Shown here one piece after another: positions 59,933-64,000 of a stretch of DNA of 64,000 nucleotides. This DNA is from Allodiplogaster sudhausi. Its lineage: Eukaryota; Nematoda; Chromadorea; Rhabditida; Diplogasteridae. A model generated the notes under the pieces. The model was not told the origin of the DNA and searched no databases. It saw nothing but the letters and a program-made list of their open reading frames with translations. Made by a program: the position numbers and the translations under genes. The stretch spans positions 162,001 through 226,000 of the forward strand of contig CALZFC010000018.1 in NCBI GenBank assembly GCA_945643635.1, written 5' to 3'. The first letter of the stretch is position 1. The number at the start of each line of letters is the position of its first letter.

Positions 59933-60695
59933 TCACTTGATCTTCAGACGAATCAGTCCTTTCATCATATCGAAAGTGTTGCCATCATCGGAAACCGAAT
60001 ACAACTGGAAAACGTGTTTATGACCAACCCAAATTCTTCATTTTCACAATCAAATAGCCAATTCAAAGTCAATCCGACAAATAATTCGCTGCCAGGGAGC
60101 AAAAACAGCAGACTAACTTTGTTCGGGTGTTTTCGGCTTCTGACTTCGAGGAATCCGTGCTGATCCAGGCCACGGATGACAACTTTCTCGTTCTCGTCTC
60201 CGAGTGTCACCTCTTCTCGACTACAAGTCAAAACACTAGATTACTTCAATCCTGCAGATCAAGAACAACGACCAATAGGCTTAAAAACTGAACAACCTGT
60301 GGAGCCAGTAGTTGTAGTACAGATCGAGGAAGGCCTTCTGGCCCTCGTTCTCATACAAGTTCACCAGTTCTGCAGTTAAAACTGTTGTAGTATTCACTTT
60401 TCCCTTTGAGAAAGAGAGTGAGAATGAGAGAGCGGAGTGAGGGAGATGGAGAAGGCAGACAGTCAAAAAATTAAGATTAAAGGGAAAGAGAGGTCGAAAA
60501 TAGCGAAAAAGGCGAGAGACGTACGTTCAAACTTGTTGAGGGTAGCAGCAATGACTTCTTCGATGATGAAATTGGCGGATTCTGGCGCGTCCTCAGGGAG
60601 CATGTCGTTCAGGCAGGTGGTCGGACGACTGTTAGACACGTTGATTCCAACTCCTGAGATCAGAGACAAGGTTAGAAACGGAGAGAGAGAGAGTA

Positions 60696-60745
<50 letters not shown>

Positions 60746-63178
60746 GCAAAATGAAGGAGAACATCTAATGATTCCCGTAAGAGAGTGCAGAGATTAATGA
60801 CATTTTGAAGCATGACTTGGAAAGAAGAAACTAGCAGACCTGCAGTGAACTCAACGCAATCGTCGCGAGTGCGCGCCGTAATGAGGCAGCCTCCCACTTT
60901 GTGAGAGCGATTGAAGTAGAAGTCATTCGGCCACTTGATGCGCAAAGGGAATTCCTGGAATCGAGCTTCTTCTCACCACAGCCATTCCCGTTCTGTTCTG
61001 TCATAGTGCACTTCCAAATAGATAAATTTATCTATCTAATGAAACAAAAATGAATGTACCTCTTGACGACTGAGTTCAGTGGCAGCCATCACGACAGAAA
61101 GAGCCACGACATGCTAGAAAAGAATTCAATTGGAAAATAACACCTTGTGAAAGATACATAACAGCACCACACCCAACAACTTCTAACAGATTGAAAGCAA
61201 AAATCAGATAAAAAACACCTGAAGATGGCTAAAAAAAAAAACCAACTTGAAGAAATGAGGGATTCCGCGCAAGGGAGGAGCTTGCAGGGAGAATACTGTT
61301 GAAGGTGAACATGGCAACACCAGATGGAGAGATGAATTCGTTACCTCCGCGACCTGAGCATAATAAATATACTCGCATTACATTCACAAGAATGAAAATA
61401 GCGGGTCAAGCAACAAAAGCACAGGAGACGGAACGTTGGAATACTAACCTTGTCCTTTCAGTTGCTGCCTTGCTACAACTAGAATTCCATCATGGCCCGG
61501 CAATGCATCAGACAAGCTGAAATATCACAAATTGTCTGTCTTTTTTGGAAGAGAGAACGAGAAGGAGAGAGAGAGAGAGAGCCCATCAGAAGAAAGAAAA
61601 AAATGGAACTTGCCTGCGCGAGACATCCATAGTCGTAGTTGTGACTGGGACGAAAAGGACAATCTGGCCAAGGGAGAGAGTCTTCAGCTTGGAGAAGTAA
61701 CGGCGAGAGTCGAATGAAGCACACGACGGAGCATCCTCACTGAAGTACTCACTTTATCTCAGTCTACAGTATTCACCACTAACAATCTATGAAACGGAGG
61801 CACAAGCAAAGAAAGGGATTGTCTAACCGAGTGACAACTTGAACGGGCAGAAGATCGTGTTGGGGAGTAGGGAGAGGGTGATCAGCAATGAAGTCTGCTC
61901 GTCTCATGAAGATGTGGGGCGAACCACCCATCTCCACTCCGTAGCGAAGAGCCTGTCAAGAATATTAAATACATACAATTCATTTGATAATAGATAATGA
62001 TCACTTTTTTGGCTTGAAAATTTAACAACTACCTTCGTGTTAGCGAGGAAATCAAGGTCGGCAATGAAGTAGCCGATTGACAGGGACGGAACTTTCACAC
62101 TCGATTCCACCTTTCAAGAGTGATTATATTTAGATAAGGGATGGAGGAGGATAAGGGATTTATAAAAGGTATCGAAGAGCGGGGCAATGCAAATGAGATG
62201 GTAACCTGGACGCCAACTCTCTCGAGGGCCTCCTTGACAAGCAGACTGCCAGGGGCAATGAGCTGCTCACAAGTTGCATCGGAGAAGACTGCGGAAGCAT
62301 GATGAGCACCTCCACTCTCCATGTACAGGAAGAGAGGAGAGTCTGTTAAGGAGAACAGCGAATAGTTAAGTAGAAGCATGAGATCTTTCATTGAAAGGGG
62401 CACCTTTCTTCTTCGAGATCACCACGGCATACTTGAGGCCGCCGACGATGTCCTTGGAAGAGTACTTCTCGCACACTTCGCCAGTCTTCGCCAGCGTCTT
62501 CAGAGTCTTCTTCAGGAATCCTTCCAAGTCCTTGCTGAGCGAGCCGGCTGACTGCTTGTCTCCGAAGGCAAGGTGCAGCATCGATGTCTGCATCACTCAT
62601 ATTAGCAATCCGCAATAAAGATATGTTAATCTCAATCCTTTTGACAGAAAGCTAACGACTACCTGCTTCTTGATGGAGTCGCATGAGGAGAGAGAAGCGA
62701 GAAGACTGTTCTGGCACACGAAGATGATCTTCCCCGACTGAAATTAATGCTGTGATCGAAAAGATACTTTAAAGAAAAAGTAAGCGAACCTTGTTGAAGT
62801 AGTCCTGGAGCTGAGCCCATGCACGATCATCCAATTCATGTGTACTGGCAAGCAGGAGACAGGCCGAGCTGCGAAACAACTTTCAGTAAAGAAAAGCACC
62901 AGACGAAAGCTATTTCCAGCACTTTCAGTCATCCATTTTGGGCGTACCCATATATACATTTTCTTAACACATTCGTGAAAACCTCGACTATCCAATATTT
63001 TAAACAGATATCGACGAGGCGAGCGTGAACCATCTAACCTGGGATCTACCCAATGGGAACGCTTGATGGCATCGGGCGAGAGATGGAAGACAGTGTAGAC
63101 ATTCGGACGAAGAACAGCTGCGAGTGAGTCACGGATTCGATTGTACAATCCCTTCTGCCCAGCCGTGTAAACAAGCAC
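59933..63178 (-). CDS. HLCS: Holocarboxylase synthetase / biotin-protein ligase, 5' end missing
   Basis: Attaches biotin to carboxylases through a biotinyl-AMP intermediate. About 15 exons chain on - from 63,178-63,039 (VLVYTAGQKGLYNRI) to a TGA at 59,933-59,935. The N-terminal half carries the eukaryote-specific region (LLLASTHELDDRAW, YSSKDIVGGLKYAV and LFLYMESGG). The ligase domain has LGQIVLFVPVTTTTMDV, then QLKGQGRGGNEFISPSG with the biotinyl-AMP binding GRGGN, then RIKWPNDFYF and VGGCLI of the active site, and GINVSNSRPTTCLND. The C-terminal BPL domain has EEVTLGDENEKVVIRGLDQHG, and the protein ends MKGLIRLKIK. All catalytic motifs are present. The first visible exon starts at an acceptor (TTCTGTCAG), so the start codon lies upstream, beyond or within the reverse-transcriptase region and past the window edge. 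Confidence 0.92.
60680..60748 (+). repeat. GA array in HLCS intron
   Basis: A GA array on +, CT on the HLCS sense strand, about 25 bp upstream of the acceptor of the exon encoding GINVSNSRPTTCL. It acts as an extended pyrimidine tract. Confidence 0.8.
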
Positions 63179-63240
63179 CTGACAGAAGAAGAAGCTAACA
63201 GAAAGTAAAAGGAAGAACCAAGATAACATCAAATTGCATC

Positions 63241-64000
63241 GTCGGCGTTTTGGCCACTCTTATCCCTTCTCAACCCCTTTTTCCCTTCTCAACCCCTACT
63301 TCTCGCTCTCCTTTTAATTTTGTCTTTGCTAGACATGAAATATGCCGAGCTATAGAGACCTGGTCCAATAGTTCTTGCATTACCCCTGATCATTTCAATA
63401 TTAGATTTATTAAAAACCTTGCTATACCGATCAGCGAGTCTCTGGAATTTATTTTTAATTTCTCACTCGTTTCATCGACTGTACCTAGCATTTGGAAACA
63501 CTCTATTGTAGTCCCCATTAAGAAAAAGCCTCCTTTCTCTGATCCCACTAACTATCGGCCCGTTTCTATGACGTGTATGTTTTCTAGACTATTTGAGAAG
63601 CTTATTTGCCGTAGACTGTCTTCGTGGTGTGATCTTAATAATATTTTACCAGACGAACAATTTGGTTTTCGTCGTAAACGTTCTATAGAGTTCCAATTAT
63701 TAGATTGCTTAGAACGCTGGACCCATTCTTTGCACCAAGGACATGCCACAGACGTTGTATACTTCGACCATGCTAAAGCTTTCGATAGGGTCAGTCATCC
63801 AAAGCTTATTTATAAACTCAAATGTCTCTCTTTCCCACCCGTTATAGTTAATTGGATAGCGAATTTTCTTGATAACCGATCTTTTGCTGTTCGTGTAGGT
63901 AGAACTCTTTCAAGCCCCCGTCCTGTCATAAGTGGTATCCCTCAAGGCACCGTTATTGGCCCCCTCCTCTTCATCATTTACACTGCCGACCTCCCTCCTC
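63241..64000 (+). mobile_element. Non-LTR-type retrotransposon, reverse transcriptase (partial)
   Basis: A continuous open frame on + from about 63,241 to the window end, opposite in direction to HLCS. It contains successive reverse transcriptase motifs: VPIKKKPPFSDPTNYRPVS, FEKLICRRL, PDEQFGFRRKRS, a VVYFDHAKAFDRVSHPKL block (catalytic Asp-x-x-Lys-Ala-Phe-Asp) and SGIPQGTVIGPLLFIIYTADL. The YxDD motif would lie beyond the right edge. The motif spacing is that of non-LTR (LINE-like) enzymes. Variants such as PQGT for PQGS are within family range. No stop codon lies within the visible part, so the copy may be intact. Its left end falls in or next to the HLCS intron upstream of the exon at 63,178. 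Confidence 0.85.

Overview
This is a stretch of an invertebrate animal nuclear genome. The protein-coding genes are split by many short introns with GT..AG borders, the proteins are metazoan families, and intergenic DNA is crowded with (GA)n/(CT)n microsatellites. There is no sign of prokaryotic gene layout. I cannot name the species. All exon joins were read by eye from splice signals and protein similarity, so exon edges are approximate unless stated.

Layout. 1-8,400 is gene-poor DNA dominated by GA/CT arrays. 10,193-19,423 is a 9.2-kb DNA transposon bounded by 58-bp terminal inverted repeats that differ at one position. It carries a PIF/Harbinger (HARBI1-like) transposase on +, and on the - strand a convergent Myb/SANT-like accessory gene, a spliced gene with two in-frame exons of ribosomal protein uS5 (RPS2), and a long coiled-coil protein of a transposon-associated type. 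19,424-29,050 is mostly non-coding, with CT arrays, a 47-bp minisatellite and one candidate small secreted protein.

From 29,050 the window is gene-rich. On + are a neprilysin-family (M13) zinc endopeptidase (about 29,052-34,376), a small secreted protein (35,682-35,948), a possible cysteine-containing secreted protein (from 37,410), V-ATPase subunit F (39,056-39,878), mitochondrial ClpP (40,225-41,837) and a SAMHD1-like dNTP triphosphohydrolase (45,304-48,547). On - are CACHD1 (VWFA and cache domain-containing protein 1, 59,003 down to 49,247) and holocarboxylase synthetase/biotin-protein ligase (63,178 down to 59,933, 5' end missing). A 2.1-kb nested inverted-repeat element with a tRNA-like pol III promoter in each arm lies in a CACHD1 intron. 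A non-LTR-type reverse transcriptase runs off the right edge, probably within an HLCS intron.

The host genes are unrelated housekeeping or membrane genes and do not form a pathway. The best candidate for something undescribed is the 9.2-kb Harbinger element with its captured ribosomal-protein exons and extra cargo gene. The nested palindrome with paired pol III promoters comes second.
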